The notes beneath the pieces are model-generated. The model did not search any database. It worked only from the letters and a program-made list of their open reading frames with translations, and had not been told where the DNA came from. Below, in pieces: positions 33,424-42,790 of a stretch of 64,000 nucleotides of DNA. The translations under genes were made by a program, and so were the position numbers. This DNA comes from Micromonospora eburnea. GTDB lineage: Bacteria > Actinomycetota > Actinomycetes > Mycobacteriales > Micromonosporaceae. Where the stretch lies: positions 2,914,001 through 2,978,000 of the forward strand of contig NZ_FMHY01000002.1 in assembly GCF_900090225.1 (NCBI RefSeq). Direction: 5' to 3'. Position 1 is the first letter of the stretch; every line of letters starts with the position of its first letter.

Positions 33424-34878
33424 ATGAGTATCACCGTTCCCGCTGTCGCCGCCCCGCCGGAGGGGCTGCTCGCCGTCGGAGAATCCGTCGCCACCAACGG
33501 CCTGCCAACTACCGCGGCGGAGGCCGTTGACCGGCACCTGGCCGGCGCGGCCGAGCTGGAGCAGGCGGTCTGGGCGAGCGCCCGGTCCGCCCCGACCCGG
33601 CTGCGGGCGGCCGCCGGCCTGCTGCTGGCCGCAGTGGTCGCCACCGGCCTGAACTGGGCGCAGTCGCTGGCCTGGCTGCGGGGCGACGCCGACCCGGCCA
33701 CGGACACCCCGGACGAGGGGAGGACGCCTCGGATCTCGGGCCCTGAGGGGCGCGCCGCGGCCGAGGCGGCGTTCCTGCGCAACGAGGCGGAGTGGACGGC
33801 CTGGTACCGCCGGACCCGGGAGGAGATCGGGTCGTCGGGCACCGAACTGGGGCAGTGGCGTCGGCACCTCTGCGACACGCTGGCGGACCTGCGCCGGCTG
33901 GAGCGCGCCAACCGACTCGACGCGCCGTCCGGGTCGATCTTCCGACGGCTGGTCGGGCTGCACCAGGAACGGCTCGGCCTCACCGCCGCCGAACGGGCCC
34001 AGGCCGGCTGGCTGGTCTCCCTGGTCCTGCTCCGCAGCGCACCCCGGGGCCCGTTCTTCGCCGACGGCCCACAGGCTCTGGACCGTCGCCTGCACGAGGA
34101 GACGAAGTACGCGCTCGCGACGATCATCGACCAGATGCCGGATCTGGTCGGCGCCGGCACCGAGGGCCGACAGCCGCTGCCCACGCGCGGCACCCCGCTG
34201 CCGCTGGCCCGGCCGGACGCGCCACCGTCGGACCTGCCCGGGCTGGCCGAGGCGCTGCTCGCCCGGCGCAGCGCCTACGGCACGTACGAGGGCCCACTCA
34301 GCGCCGACGAGCTGGGCCGGCTGCTCTTCTACTCCGCCGCGGTCACCGGTGAGAAGACCATGCCGGGCGCGGAGGCGCCGTTGTCGGTCCGGCCGCACCC
34401 GAGCGGCGGCAGCCGCTACCCGATCCGGCTGCTGCTCTACTGCCACGACGTGCAGGGCGTGCCGCGCGGGCTGTACCTGCACGACGCCGAGGCGCACGCG
34501 CTGCTCCCGCTCGACGACCGGGACCTGACCGGCGAGCTGATCCCGGCCGTGCCGGCGACCGACCCGCGGCTGCCCGCCACCAAGGCGGGCGGCAAGATCG
34601 ACGCTGCCGGGTGTCCACTCTGGGTCTTCCTGGTCGCCGACCTGACCTACCAGCGGCTGCACTACGGGCTGCGCTCCTACCGGCTGGTGCTGCTGGAGGG
34701 CGGACATGTGGCACAGAATCTGTCCCTGGTCTCGGCCGGGCTGGGTCTGTCCAGCGTCGGCCTGTGCGGCTTCTACGACGACGCGCTGCACGGCGCGCTC
34801 GGCCTGGACGGGGTGAACTCCGCCGTGCTCTACACCTACCTGGTCGGCCGGGTGACCGCCCCGGCCCCGCCGGCCTGA
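33424..34878 (+). CDS. SagB-type (nitroreductase-fold) dehydrogenase, probable thiazoline oxidase
   Basis: A 484-residue protein whose C-terminal half (about 275-480) is a SagB/McbC-type FMN dehydrogenase. These enzymes oxidise thiazolines or oxazolines to thiazoles or oxazoles. Marks are RRSAYGTYEGPLSADELGRL, the flavin-binding RPHPSGGSRYPI (about 320-331), GLYLHDAEAHALLPL, and LRSYRLVLLEGGHVAQNLSL followed by LGLSSVGLCGFYDD. The first roughly 250 residues are an Ala/Arg/Leu-rich helical region that I cannot assign. In NRPS systems the oxidase is often inserted in or fused to a module; here it stands alone. With three Cys-activating Cy modules in the window it is the obvious candidate to aromatise their thiazolines. 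ATG 33424 lies downstream of GAGGGAG. A hairpin at 34961-34984 follows the gene. Confidence 0.82.
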   Translation: MSITVPAVAAPPEGLLAVGESVATNGLPTTAAEAVDRHLAGAAELEQAVWASARSAPTRLRAAAGLLLAAVVATGLNWAQSLAWLRGDADPATDTPDEGRTPRISGPEGRAAAEAAFLRNEAEWTAWYRRTREEIGSSGTELGQWRRHLCDTLADLRRLERANRLDAPSGSIFRRLVGLHQERLGLTAAERAQAGWLVSLVLLRSAPRGPFFADGPQALDRRLHEETKYALATIIDQMPDLVGAGTEGRQPLPTRGTPLPLARPDAPPSDLPGLAEALLARRSAYGTYEGPLSADELGRLLFYSAAVTGEKTMPGAEAPLSVRPHPSGGSRYPIRLLLYCHDVQGVPRGLYLHDAEAHALLPLDDRDLTGELIPAVPATDPRLPATKAGGKIDAAGCPLWVFLVADLTYQRLHYGLRSYRLVLLEGGHVAQNLSLVSAGLGLSSVGLCGFYDDALHGALGLDGVNSAVLYTYLVGRVTAPAPPA

Positions 34879-34902
34879 CCGGACCGGCCGCACCGCGCCG
34901 CG

Positions 34903-34936
34903 CTGCCCCGCGCCCGCCGCTGCCCCGCGCCCGCCG
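34903..34936. repeat. Two perfect 17-bp tandem repeats
   Basis: CTGCCCCGCGCCCGCCG is present twice head to tail (34903-34919 and 34920-34936), just after the SagB-like stop codon. No function is evident; it is probably a replication-slippage product in GC-rich intergenic DNA. Confidence 0.8.
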
Positions 34937-34960
34937 CTGGCCGGCGCGCGGGCCGCCCGG

Positions 34961-34984
34961 CCGGCGGGCCCGACAGCCCGCCGG
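34961..34984 (+). terminator. Hairpin terminator after the SagB-like gene
   Basis: Arms CCGGCGGGC (34961-34969) and GCCCGCCGG (34976-34984) enclose the six-base loop CCGACA. It lies 83 bases after the SagB-like stop and 71 bases before the AfsR-like start, so the regulator is probably transcribed from its own promoter. Confidence 0.6.
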
Positions 34985-35054
34985 ACACGCCGGGCGGGCC
35001 GCCACGGCTTCGACGGTTCGTCAACGGCCGGGTACCCGGTGAGATGATGAACGT

Positions 35055-38000
35055 ATGCAGGTTGGCATCCTCGGGCCGCTGGTGGTGGCCGCCGACGGGC
35101 GGCAGGTGGAGATCGGTGGCGCCCGGCTGCGTCGGCTGCTGATCCTGCTCGCCCTCGAGGTCGGCCGCACCGTGACCGTGGAGGCGTTGACCGAGGCACT
35201 GTGGGCGGAGACCGCCCCCAGCGACCCGACCAACGCCGTGCAGTCCCTGGTGTCCCGGCTGCGTCGGGCGCTGCCGGTCACCTCGGCCCTGCACTCCGCG
35301 CACGGCGGATACCGGCTGGCGCTGCCCCGGGAGGCGGTGGACGCGTACCGGTTCGAGCGGTTGGCCCGCGAGGGCCAGCGGGCGCTGCGGGCCGGGGATC
35401 CGGCCACCGCGACCACCCGCCTGGACGAGGCGCTGTCCCTGTGGCGCGGGCCGGCCCTCGCCGATGCCACCGACGCGCGGTACGCGGCGGCGGCCGCGGC
35501 CCGCCTGGAGGAGCTGCGACTCTCCGCCCTGGAGGACCGGGCCGAGGCCGACCTGGTCGCCGGCCGGGGCGACCAGCTCGTCGCCGAGCTGGAGGAGCTG
35601 GCCGCCCGGCACCCGCTGCGGGAGCGCATCCGGGCGCTGCTGATGAGCGCGCTCTACGGCACCGGCCGGCAGGCCGAGGCGCTGCGCTCCTACGAGGAGT
35701 TCCGGGCCCGGCTCGCCGAGGAACTGGGCGTCGACCCGTCCCCCCGGGTACGCGACCTGCACGTGGCGATGCTCCGCGGCGATTTCGCGCTGCCGACCGC
35801 CGCCGCCCCGTCGTCGGCTGCCGGGCCCGGGTCGGCGACCGTGCCCGGGGCGGCGCCGGCCGGGCCGCCGCCCGCACCCGTGGCCGCCCGGCCGGTCGTC
35901 CCGCCCGGCAACCTGCGCGCCCCACTGACGACCTTCGTGGGCCGCGACGGCGAGCTGCGGCGGCTCAGCGACCAGCTTCGGGACGGGCGGCTGGTGACCC
36001 TGGTGGGCCCGGGCGGTGCCGGCAAGACCCGGTTGGCCAGCACGCTGGCCGGTTCGCTGGCCGCCACCCACCCGGGCGGCGCGTGGCTGGTGGAACTGGC
36101 GGCCGTCACCGATCCGGACGACGTGCCGCAGGTGATCGTACGGGCGCTCGGCCTGCGCGAGGCGGGTCTGCTGGACGGCCCCGCGCCCCGGGGCGTGCTC
36201 GAGCAGCTGGTCGAGGCGTTCTCGGTCGCGCCGACGCTGCTGGTGCTGGACAACTGCGAGCACCTGGTGGACGCCGCCGCCCAGTTGGTCGACGAACTGC
36301 TCGGCCGTTGCCCCGAGCTGCGGATCGTGGCGACCAGCCGGGAGCCGCTGGGCATCGTCGGAGAGACGCTGTGTCCGGTGCCTCCGCTCGCACTGCCCCT
36401 TCCGGAGGCGGCCCGCGCCGAGGCCGTCGAGTCGCCGGCGGTGCAGCTCTTCGTCAACCGGGCGTCGGCGGTCCGGCCCGGCTTCGTGGTCACCGACGCC
36501 AACGTGGGCGCGGTGGTCGAGATCTGTCGTCGGCTGGACGGGCTCCCGCTGGCCATCGAGCTGGCCGCGGCCCGGACCCGTACGCTGCCTGTGGAGGAGT
36601 TGGCGGTCCGCCTCTCCGACCGGTTCCGGCTGCTCACCGGCGGCAGCCGGACGGCCACGCCCCGGCACCGGACGCTGCGCGCGGTGGTGGCCTGGAGCTG
36701 GGACCTGCTGGAGGAGGACGAGCGACGGCTGGCGCAGCGGCTGGCGGTCTTTCCCGGTGCCATCACCCCGCAGAGCGCGGCCCGCCTCTGCGCGCTGCCA
36801 CCCGCGGTCAAACCGGCCGCGCTGGACCTGCTCGCCGCGCTGGTGGACAAGTCGCTCCTGCAACGGCTGGACGGGCCCCGGCCGCGCTACCGGATGCTGG
36901 AGACGATCCGGGAGTACGGCCTGGAGTGGCTGGCCGAGGAGGGTGAGGTGGCCGCCGCGCGGCAGGCGCACGCCGAATACTTCCTGCAACTCTCCGAGGA
37001 GGCGGAGCCCCGGTTGCGCGGGCCGGAGCAGGTGACCTGGCTGCCCCTGCTGACCGCCGAGCGGGAGAACCTGCTCGCCGCGTTCCACTTCGCCTGCGAC
37101 ACCGGCGACGCGGCGGTGGCGGTCCGGCTGGCCGCCGCGCTCAGCCCGCTCTGGACGGTGCAGAGCAATCACGCCGAGGCGGCCGCCTGGCTGCGGGCGG
37201 TGCTCGAGCTGCCCGGCGAGGCGCCGCCACCGGCGCGCCGGGTGGCCACCGCGGCCTACCTGTTCAACACCGTCCTCTCCGGCGGCCGGGTCGGAAATGA
37301 GGTCCCGATCGACACGCTGCTGGCCCGGCTGCCGGGGCCCGGTGGCTCGGACGATCACCCGGTCGCCGCCCTGCTCGACCCGGCGCTGGCGTTCCTGCGG
37401 GAGGACACCGCCGCCGGCCGGGCGGCCATCGACCGGCTGCGCGACCACCCCGACCAGTGGGCACGCGGTGCCCTCATGTTGCTCTCCGCCCTGTTGCACG
37501 GCCAGGACGGCGACACCGACGCGATGCACGCCGACCTGACGCGGGCGGCGGCGGCGTTCCGTGAGACGGGTGACCGGTGGGGGCTTTCGATGGCCCTCAC
37601 CTTCGAGACGCATGTCCAACTCGTGCTCGGCGACTTCTCGGCGGCGATGACGGCCGCCGAGGAGGCCCGCACCCTGCTGCACACCCTGGATCCCGCGGAC
37701 GACGCCGCGTTGCAGCGGGTCATGCTCGCGGTCGCGTTGATCTGGCACGGCGACCTGGCCCGCGCCCGGGACGAGCTCCGGGCGCTCGTCGCGCCCGCCG
37801 CCCGACCCGTCGCGGCCCGTTACCTGGTGCTGGCCCACATCTGGCTGGGTCACCTCGCCCGCTACGACGGCGCCTTGGACGAGGCGGCCCGCGAGTACGA
37901 CCGGGCCCGGGTGGACCTGGACCGGCTCACCTTCGACGCCGCGGTGTACCGGGCGATGCACCTGTGCGCCTCGGCCCAGCTGGCGGTGGCCCGGGAGGCC

Positions 38001-38324
38001 CAGGAGACCGCCTGGGAGCACCTTGCCGCCGCGTTCGCCATCGCCACCGAACTCGGTTACGCGCCGGTGCTGGCGGAGATCGGCGTGGCTGCGGCGGCGG
38101 CCTGCCTGACGCGCGGGGAAGCGGAGCTGGCCGCCGAACTGCTGGGGGCGGCCAGCGCCCTGCACCGGGGCCCGGACTCGTTCCATCCTGATGCGACCGA
38201 GCTGGGCCGGCGGCTGGCCGAGGCGCTGGGCGGGGACGCCCACGCGGTCGCCGTCGAGCGGGGACGCTCACGGGACCGGGCGGACGCCCTCGCCCTCATC
38301 GGCGCTCAGGTACGCCGTCGGTAG
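35055..38324 (+). CDS. AfsR/SARP-family transcriptional regulator
   Basis: A 1089-residue multidomain activator. Residues 1-90 form the OmpR-type winged helix of SARP proteins (MQVGILGPLVVAADGRQVEI, then NAVQSLVSRLRRAL). Residues about 95-240 are the bacterial transcriptional activation domain, followed by a Pro/Ala linker. An NB-ARC/STAND ATPase has a P-loop GPGGAGKTRLA near residue 318, TLLVLDNCEHLVD as Walker B and ATSREPLGI as sensor. The C-terminal 500 residues are TPR-like helices. SARPs bind heptameric direct repeats overlapping -35 regions and activate antibiotic pathways. The 3' end overlaps the convergent ABC permease gene by 19 bases. Candidate targets are the repeat-containing boxes at 40098-40147 and 42791-42840, which is speculative. 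Confidence 0.93.
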   Translation: MQVGILGPLVVAADGRQVEIGGARLRRLLILLALEVGRTVTVEALTEALWAETAPSDPTNAVQSLVSRLRRALPVTSALHSAHGGYRLALPREAVDAYRFERLAREGQRALRAGDPATATTRLDEALSLWRGPALADATDARYAAAAAARLEELRLSALEDRAEADLVAGRGDQLVAELEELAARHPLRERIRALLMSALYGTGRQAEALRSYEEFRARLAEELGVDPSPRVRDLHVAMLRGDFALPTAAAPSSAAGPGSATVPGAAPAGPPPAPVAARPVVPPGNLRAPLTTFVGRDGELRRLSDQLRDGRLVTLVGPGGAGKTRLASTLAGSLAATHPGGAWLVELAAVTDPDDVPQVIVRALGLREAGLLDGPAPRGVLEQLVEAFSVAPTLLVLDNCEHLVDAAAQLVDELLGRCPELRIVATSREPLGIVGETLCPVPPLALPLPEAARAEAVESPAVQLFVNRASAVRPGFVVTDANVGAVVEICRRLDGLPLAIELAAARTRTLPVEELAVRLSDRFRLLTGGSRTATPRHRTLRAVVAWSWDLLEEDERRLAQRLAVFPGAITPQSAARLCALPPAVKPAALDLLAALVDKSLLQRLDGPRPRYRMLETIREYGLEWLAEEGEVAAARQAHAEYFLQLSEEAEPRLRGPEQVTWLPLLTAERENLLAAFHFACDTGDAAVAVRLAAALSPLWTVQSNHAEAAAWLRAVLELPGEAPPPARRVATAAYLFNTVLSGGRVGNEVPIDTLLARLPGPGGSDDHPVAALLDPALAFLREDTAAGRAAIDRLRDHPDQWARGALMLLSALLHGQDGDTDAMHADLTRAAAAFRETGDRWGLSMALTFETHVQLVLGDFSAAMTAAEEARTLLHTLDPADDAALQRVMLAVALIWHGDLARARDELRALVAPAARPVAARYLVLAHIWLGHLARYDGALDEAAREYDRARVDLDRLTFDAAVYRAMHLCASAQLAVAREAQETAWEHLAAAFAIATELGYAPVLAEIGVAAAAACLTRGEAELAAELLGAASALHRGPDSFHPDATELGRRLAEALGGDAHAVAVERGRSRDRADALALIGAQVRRR

Positions 38325-39127
38325 GCGCGGACCGCCAGCGGCATGAAGAACACCAGCAGCCCGAGTGACCAGAGCAGGGTGCGCATCACCGGGCCGGCCA
38401 CCGGCCCGCCGAGCAGCAGTCCCCGGCACGCCTCCATGGCGTGGCTGGCCGGGTTGATCTTGACCCAGGCCTGGAGCCAGCCGGGCAGGGTCTCGGTGGG
38501 CGCCACCATGTTGGTGCCGAAGGCGAGCGGGAACATGGTGAGGGTGACGATGCCCTGCACCCCGGCGGCGTCCCGGGACACCACGCCGGCCAGCACGTAA
38601 CCCCAGCTCAGGCAGAAGCCGAAGAAGACCGTCAGCGCGCCCGCCGCGAGGGCCTGGAGGAACCCGGTCTCCACCCGGAAGCCGAGCAGGTAGCCGAACG
38701 CGAACACGGTGACCAGCGAGATCACGTACCGGATCAGGTCACCGAGGACCGAGCCGATCAGTGGCGCCGACCGGCCGATGGGCAGGCTGCGGAACCGTTC
38801 GAAGACGCCGGTGCGGATGTCGGCGTTCAGGCTCACGCCAGTGATCATGATGCCGGAGATGATCACCGTCATCACCAGCGCGGCCGGGAAGATGAACTGG
38901 AGGTAGTTCTTGGTGTTGCCGGAGACCGCACCGCCGAACAGGTAGACGAACATGACCAGGAAGATCACCGGGATGAGCACCGCGTGGGCGAGCCCCTCCG
39001 GGGTGCGGCGCACCTTGATCAGGCTCCGCCGGGCCAGCGCGAGGCTGTGCCGGAGCAGCCCGTACGGGCGTCGGACCGGCTCGGTGATCGCGCCGGCGGA
39101 CTGGTTGGGGACACTGGTCGCGGTCAC
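38306..39127 (-). CDS. ABC-2 type transporter permease (DrrB-like), system 1
   Basis: A 273-residue membrane permease with six predicted hydrophobic segments, of the ABC-2 family that includes daunorubicin exporter permeases. Recognisable stretches are ALARRSLIKVRRTPEGLAHAVLIPVIF at the start of helix 1 and RFRSLPIGRSAPLIGSVLGDLIRY in the cytoplasmic loop that couples to the ATPase. It starts with GTG overlapping the stop of its ATPase gene by four bases (GTGA), so the pair is translationally coupled. Together they probably export the product or give self-resistance. Its last 19 bases overlap the 3' end of the convergent AfsR-like gene, leaving no room for a conventional terminator between them. 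Confidence 0.88.
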   Translation of the reverse strand: MTATSVPNQSAGAITEPVRRPYGLLRHSLALARRSLIKVRRTPEGLAHAVLIPVIFLVMFVYLFGGAVSGNTKNYLQFIFPAALVMTVIISGIMITGVSLNADIRTGVFERFRSLPIGRSAPLIGSVLGDLIRYVISLVTVFAFGYLLGFRVETGFLQALAAGALTVFFGFCLSWGYVLAGVVSRDAAGVQGIVTLTMFPLAFGTNMVAPTETLPGWLQAWVKINPASHAMEACRGLLLGGPVAGPVMRTLLWSLGLLVFFMPLAVRAYRRRT

Positions 39128-40089
39128 GCCGCCACCTCCTGCTCGCGCTCGGGCTCGGCGGTGTGCCGGCCGGTCAGGGTGAAGAACACCTCGTCCAGGC
39201 TGGGCAGCCGCAGGGACAGCTCGGTCACCGCGATGTTCGCCGCGGCGAGCTGGCGGACCACCTCGGTGAACGCGGAGTCGCCGACCACCGGCACCGTGAT
39301 CACCCCGGGGCCGACCTGGTCGGGCACGTGCCCGGCGACGCTGCCCAGGATGGCCGCTGCCTCACTCACCTGCGCCGGGTCCGCCGCCCGCAGCTGGATG
39401 GTCTGCCCACCGACGATCTGCTTCAGCTCGTCCGGGCTGCCGTTGGCGATGACCTTGCCCTGGCCGAGCACGACGATGTCGTCCGAGAGGTTGTCCGCCT
39501 CCTCCAGGTACTGCGTGGTGAGCAGGACGGTGGTGCCGTCGCCGGCCATCGTCCGGATCATCCGCCAGACCTCGTCCCGCTTGGCCGGGTCGAGCCCGGT
39601 CGTCGGCTCGTCGAGGAAGATCACCTGGGGCCGACCGATCATGCTGGCGGCCAGGTCGAGCCGGCGCCGCATACCACCGGAGTAGGTGCTGACCCGGCGA
39701 CCGGCCGCCTCGGTCAGCTCGAACCGCTCCAGCAGCTCGCCGGCCCGGGCGGTCGCCTCGGCCTTGCGCAGGTCGAGCAGCTGGCCGATGAGCACCAGGT
39801 TCTCCGCGCCGGTCAGCTCCTCGTCGACCGAGGTGTCCTGCCCGGCGATGCCGATCAGCCGGCGCACCCGGGCCGGGTGACGCACCACGTCAATCCCGCC
39901 CACCGTCGCGGTGCCCGAGTCCGGGCGCAGCAGGGTGGCGAGGATGCGTACCGCCGTGGTCTTGCCCGCGCCGTTGGGGCCCAGCACGCTCAGGACCGTG
40001 CCCGCCCGGGCCGCGAATTCGACGCCGTTGAGCGCTGTGTTCGTGCCGAAACGCTTGACGAGGGCCTCGGCCTGGAATCCGTACTGCAT
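39124..40089 (-). CDS. ABC transporter ATPase (DrrA-like), system 1
   Basis: A 321-residue ATPase of the daunorubicin-resistance DrrA type. It has Walker A GPNGAGKT (about residues 38-45), a Q-loop at GQDTSV, signature YSGGMRRRLDLA (about 137-148), Walker B VIFLDEPTTGLD and the switch His region replaced by LLTTQYLEEAD, as in DrrA proteins. A DrrA-like C-terminal domain carries SLDEVFFTLTG near the end. The ATG at 40089 begins the family-like sequence MQYGFQAEALVKRFG. No Shine-Dalgarno sequence is visible upstream. An in-frame GTG at 40140 would add 17 residues but falls in a box conserved at DNA level with the other ABC operon. The gene couples to the permease at 38306-39127 and is probably export or resistance. 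Confidence 0.9.
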   Translation of the reverse strand: MQYGFQAEALVKRFGTNTALNGVEFAARAGTVLSVLGPNGAGKTTAVRILATLLRPDSGTATVGGIDVVRHPARVRRLIGIAGQDTSVDEELTGAENLVLIGQLLDLRKAEATARAGELLERFELTEAAGRRVSTYSGGMRRRLDLAASMIGRPQVIFLDEPTTGLDPAKRDEVWRMIRTMAGDGTTVLLTTQYLEEADNLSDDIVVLGQGKVIANGSPDELKQIVGGQTIQLRAADPAQVSEAAAILGSVAGHVPDQVGPGVITVPVVGDSAFTEVVRQLAAANIAVTELSLRLPSLDEVFFTLTGRHTAEPEREQEVAA

Positions 40090-40097
40090 GAGCCAAT

Positions 40098-40147
40098 GCT
40101 GGCAACGCCCGCTGGCAGAGCCCGCACAGATCGCTGTCACCTCGTCG
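40098..40147 (-). promoter_or_regulatory. Conserved 50-bp box upstream of ABC system 1
   Basis: This segment matches 42791-42840 at 39 of 50 bases, and both begin exactly nine bases upstream of an ABC ATPase start codon. On the transcribed strand it contains GTGACAGCGATCTGTGC, holding a small ACAG-N4-CTGT dyad. Downstream are two direct copies of TGCCAGC, 13 bases apart. The 17-bp core is identical at all codon positions. This points to a shared promoter/operator or leader rather than a conserved peptide. Confidence 0.65.
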
Positions 40148-40184
40148 AACGGCGGTACGGCCACCGCACGCCGCCGCACAGGGA

Positions 40185-40226
40185 GCGGGGCCGTGGCCGA
40201 CATCGGGGAGTCGGCCACGGCCCCGC
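40185..40226 (-). terminator. Perfect 16-bp hairpin terminator of ABC system 2
   Basis: Arms 40185-40200 (GCGGGGCCGTGGCCGA) and 40211-40226 are exact reverse complements with a 10-base loop. It lies 20 bases past the stop of the permease at 40246-41868 on the minus strand and just upstream of the box that precedes system 1. It separates the two ABC operons. Confidence 0.85.
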
Positions 40227-40245
40227 ATCGGGGGGTGAGCAGGGT

Positions 40246-41868
40246 TCAGGCGGTGTCCAGGTCCCGCCGCCGGAAGGTGGCCAGACCGGCCACTCCCAGC
40301 AGCAGCACCAGCGCCCCCAGCCAGATCAGCGGCATCGCGGTCACATCGCCGCCGGGCAGCCGGGGAAGGTGGGTGAACGGGGAGACGTCCATGACCCACT
40401 GGTTGAGTTCGAGCACCGGGCCGAGCTGGGCGATCAGCAGGATCGCCCCGACGAAGAGCCAGGCGACGAGCGTGGCGCCGGGCAGCAGCCCGAACAGGGC
40501 CCCGGCCAGCGCGGCGGGAAGAAGCGCGGCGGGCAGCTGCACCAGCGACGCGCCGAGAATCCGGGGCAGCTCGCCACCCACGTCCCCGGACCGTGCCCCG
40601 TGCACCAGCCCGACCACCAGGCCGGCGGTGAGCAGCAGCACCACCACGCCGACCACGGCCACCAGCAGGTGGCTGAGCGCGTACCGGGTACGGGTCACCG
40701 CGGCGGCCAGCACCGGCTCCGCCCGCAGCCCGGATTCCTCGGAACGCAGCCGCAGCACCGCCGAGACCGCGTACGCGGCGGCAGCCAGGCCGAGGATCCG
40801 CAGCACCCAGACCAGGTAGCTGTCGACCAGCACGTCGGCGCCGCCGAGCTGGCGGATCGTCTTGGCCGCGGTGTCGTTGCTGCCGACCATGTCGGTGATG
40901 TCGTAGGCCAGCGAGCCGAGCACGGCGGCGCCGACGGCCACGCCGGCCGCCCAGGCGATCAGGCCGCTGCGCTGCAGCCGCCAGGCCAGGGCGAGCGGGG
41001 TGGCCAGCCCGGGCTTGGCGTCGGGCGGCCCGAGCCGCGCCGCCAGCAGGCCCGCGCCGATGTCCCGCCGCTGGCTCAGGGAGACCGCGACGCCGGTGAG
41101 CACCGCGCCGGTCACCACGGCCAGCCCCAGCACCCACCAGCGCTCCCCGGCGTACGGCCGGAGCTGGTAGAACCAGCCGGTGGGGGAGACCCAGGCGAGC
41201 TGCCGGGTGCCGCCGGTGCCGTCGTTCGCCACCGACGCCGAGTCGGCGATACCGCGCAGCAGGAAGGTGGCGCCGAAGACGGCCAGCGCGATGCCGTTGG
41301 CGGTGCGGGCGGCCTCCACCAGTTGGGCGGTCACCGCCGCGACGGTGGCGAAGACCAAGCCGACCATGGTGACGCCCAGCCCGTACGCCAGCGAGCCCGT
41401 GCCGGGCAGCCCGGCCCCCATCAGGCCGGCCGCGGTGCCCAGCCCGATCACCAGGTCGGCGACGCCGACCACGAGCAGGGCGGCGGCCAGCCTCGCGTGC
41501 CGGCCGACGGCGGCGGCGGTGACCAGCTCCGCCCGGCCGCTCTCCTCCTCGGTACGGGTGTAGCGGACGACCAGCATGAGGCTGGTGATCGCGACCAGCA
41601 GCAGCACCCAGACCGCGCTCTCCTTGACCACGATCCCGCCGAGGTGCTCGACGCCGATGCTCGGCCCGCTGAACACCGCGGCCGCCGGGTTGCTGCCGAT
41701 GCCCTCGGCGTACTCGCGCTGCTTCTCCGCGCTGGCGTACACGTCGGCCAGCGACCCGGCCGGGCCGGCGGCGAGGCTGATCGCGAGCAGGGTCCACACC
41801 GGCAGGCCGATCCGGTCCCGGCGCAGGGCGAGCCGGGCGAGGCGCCACGTGCCCACCAGCTCACTCAT
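40246..41868 (-). CDS. ABC transporter large permease, system 2
   Basis: A 540-residue polytopic membrane protein with about twelve hydrophobic segments in two related halves. It looks like the large ABC-2-type exporter permeases found beside polyether and macrolide resistance ATPases in actinomycetes. Features include [20 protein letters not shown] at the N-terminus, [19 protein letters not shown] and, in the second half, the related [19 protein letters not shown]. These duplicated coupling loops support an internal duplication. It ends FRRRDLDTA. Its start overlaps the ATPase gene stop by four bases. With that ATPase it should form an exporter separate from system 1, so two transport specificities are likely. 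The substrate is not readable from sequence. Confidence 0.85.
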   Translation of the reverse strand: MSELVGTWRLARLALRRDRIGLPVWTLLAISLAAGPAGSLADVYASAEKQREYAEGIGSNPAAAVFSGPSIGVEHLGGIVVKESAVWVLLLVAITSLMLVVRYTRTEEESGRAELVTAAAVGRHARLAAALLVVGVADLVIGLGTAAGLMGAGLPGTGSLAYGLGVTMVGLVFATVAAVTAQLVEAARTANGIALAVFGATFLLRGIADSASVANDGTGGTRQLAWVSPTGWFYQLRPYAGERWWVLGLAVVTGAVLTGVAVSLSQRRDIGAGLLAARLGPPDAKPGLATPLALAWRLQRSGLIAWAAGVAVGAAVLGSLAYDITDMVGSNDTAAKTIRQLGGADVLVDSYLVWVLRILGLAAAAYAVSAVLRLRSEESGLRAEPVLAAAVTRTRYALSHLLVAVVGVVVLLLTAGLVVGLVHGARSGDVGGELPRILGASLVQLPAALLPAALAGALFGLLPGATLVAWLFVGAILLIAQLGPVLELNQWVMDVSPFTHLPRLPGGDVTAMPLIWLGALVLLLGVAGLATFRRRDLDTA

Positions 41869-42782
41869 CGGGCACCAACCTTCTCACCGCTGTGGTGCGG
41901 GCCGACATCGTAGTGGCGCAGGAACAGCTCCTCCAGCGTGGGCGGCTGGCTGACCAGCTCCCGCGCCTCGTGCTCGCCGAGGCGGCGCAGCACCTCCGGC
42001 AGCGAGTCCGGGTCGACCTGCAGGCTGATCCGGTCGCCGTCGACCGTGACGTTGTGCGTGCCGGGCAGCTCGCCCAGCCCGTTGGCCGCGCGGCCCAGCC
42101 GGGCGTGGATCGTGGTGCGGGTCAGGTGGCGCAGGTCGCTCAGCGTCCCGGTCTCCACGATCCGGCCGGAGCGGATGATGCTGACCCGGTCGCAGAGCTT
42201 CTCCACCTCGCCGAGGATGTGGCTGGCCAGCAGCACGGTACGGCCCTGCTGGCGGACCTCGGTCACGCACTGGCTGAACACCTCGGACATCAACGGGTCC
42301 AGGCCCGAGGTCGGCTCGTCCAGGATGAACAGCTCCACGTCCGAGGCGAACGCCGCCACCAGGGCCACCTTCTGCCGGTTGCCCTTCGAGTAGGCCCGGC
42401 CCTTCTTGCGCGGGTCGAGCTGGAAGCGGTCGAGCAGTTCGGCCTTGCGCTGTGGGTCCAGCCCGCCGCGCAGCCGCCCGAGCAGGTCGATGGTCTCCCC
42501 ACCGGAGAGCCGCGGCCAGAGGCTGACGTCGCCCGGCACGTACGCCAACCGCCGGTGCAGTTGCGTGATGTCCCGCCAGGGGTCACCGTCGAGCAGCCGG
42601 ACCGTGCCGGCGTCGGCGCGCAGCAGGCCGAGCAGGACCCGGATCGTGGTCGTCTTGCCCGCACCGTTGGGGCCCAGGAAGCCGTGCACCTCTCCGGTGC
42701 GCACGGACAGGTCGATGCCGTCCAGCGCCACCGTCTTGCCGAATCGTTTGACCAGGCCCCGGGCCTGGAAGGCGTCACTCAT
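41865..42782 (-). CDS. ABC transporter ATPase, system 2
   Basis: A 305-residue ABC ATPase. Walker A is [19 protein letters not shown] (about residues 38-56), the Q-loop region is [19 protein letters not shown], and [26 protein letters not shown] carries the degenerate signature SKGNRQK. Walker B is [13 protein letters not shown] and the switch is [15 protein letters not shown]. The SKGNRQK form of the LSGGQ signature is seen in other two-gene antibiotic exporters. ATG 42782 starts [15 protein letters not shown], alignable with the system 1 ATPase start. An in-frame GTG 17 codons upstream lies within the conserved box at 42791-42840. It is coupled to the 540-residue permease and follows the GMC oxidoreductase on the same strand. 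Confidence 0.9.
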   Translation of the reverse strand: MSDAFQARGLVKRFGKTVALDGIDLSVRTGEVHGFLGPNGAGKTTTIRVLLGLLRADAGTVRLLDGDPWRDITQLHRRLAYVPGDVSLWPRLSGGETIDLLGRLRGGLDPQRKAELLDRFQLDPRKKGRAYSKGNRQKVALVAAFASDVELFILDEPTSGLDPLMSEVFSQCVTEVRQQGRTVLLASHILGEVEKLCDRVSIIRSGRIVETGTLSDLRHLTRTTIHARLGRAANGLGELPGTHNVTVDGDRISLQVDPDSLPEVLRRLGEHEARELVSQPPTLEELFLRHYDVGPHHSGEKVGAR

Positions 42783-42790
42783 GCGGCGAG

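Noticed and set aside
30927..33530. 867-codon plus-strand frame opposite NRPS1
   Set aside because: The minus strand encodes a complete Cy-A-PCP-TE protein; the plus frame has no motifs.
40090..40140. 17-residue N-terminal extensions of both ABC ATPases from in-frame GTG codons
   Set aside because: The shared residues are matched by identical codons without any silent change, which favours DNA-level constraint. The family-like sequence begins at the later ATG. Not fully excluded.
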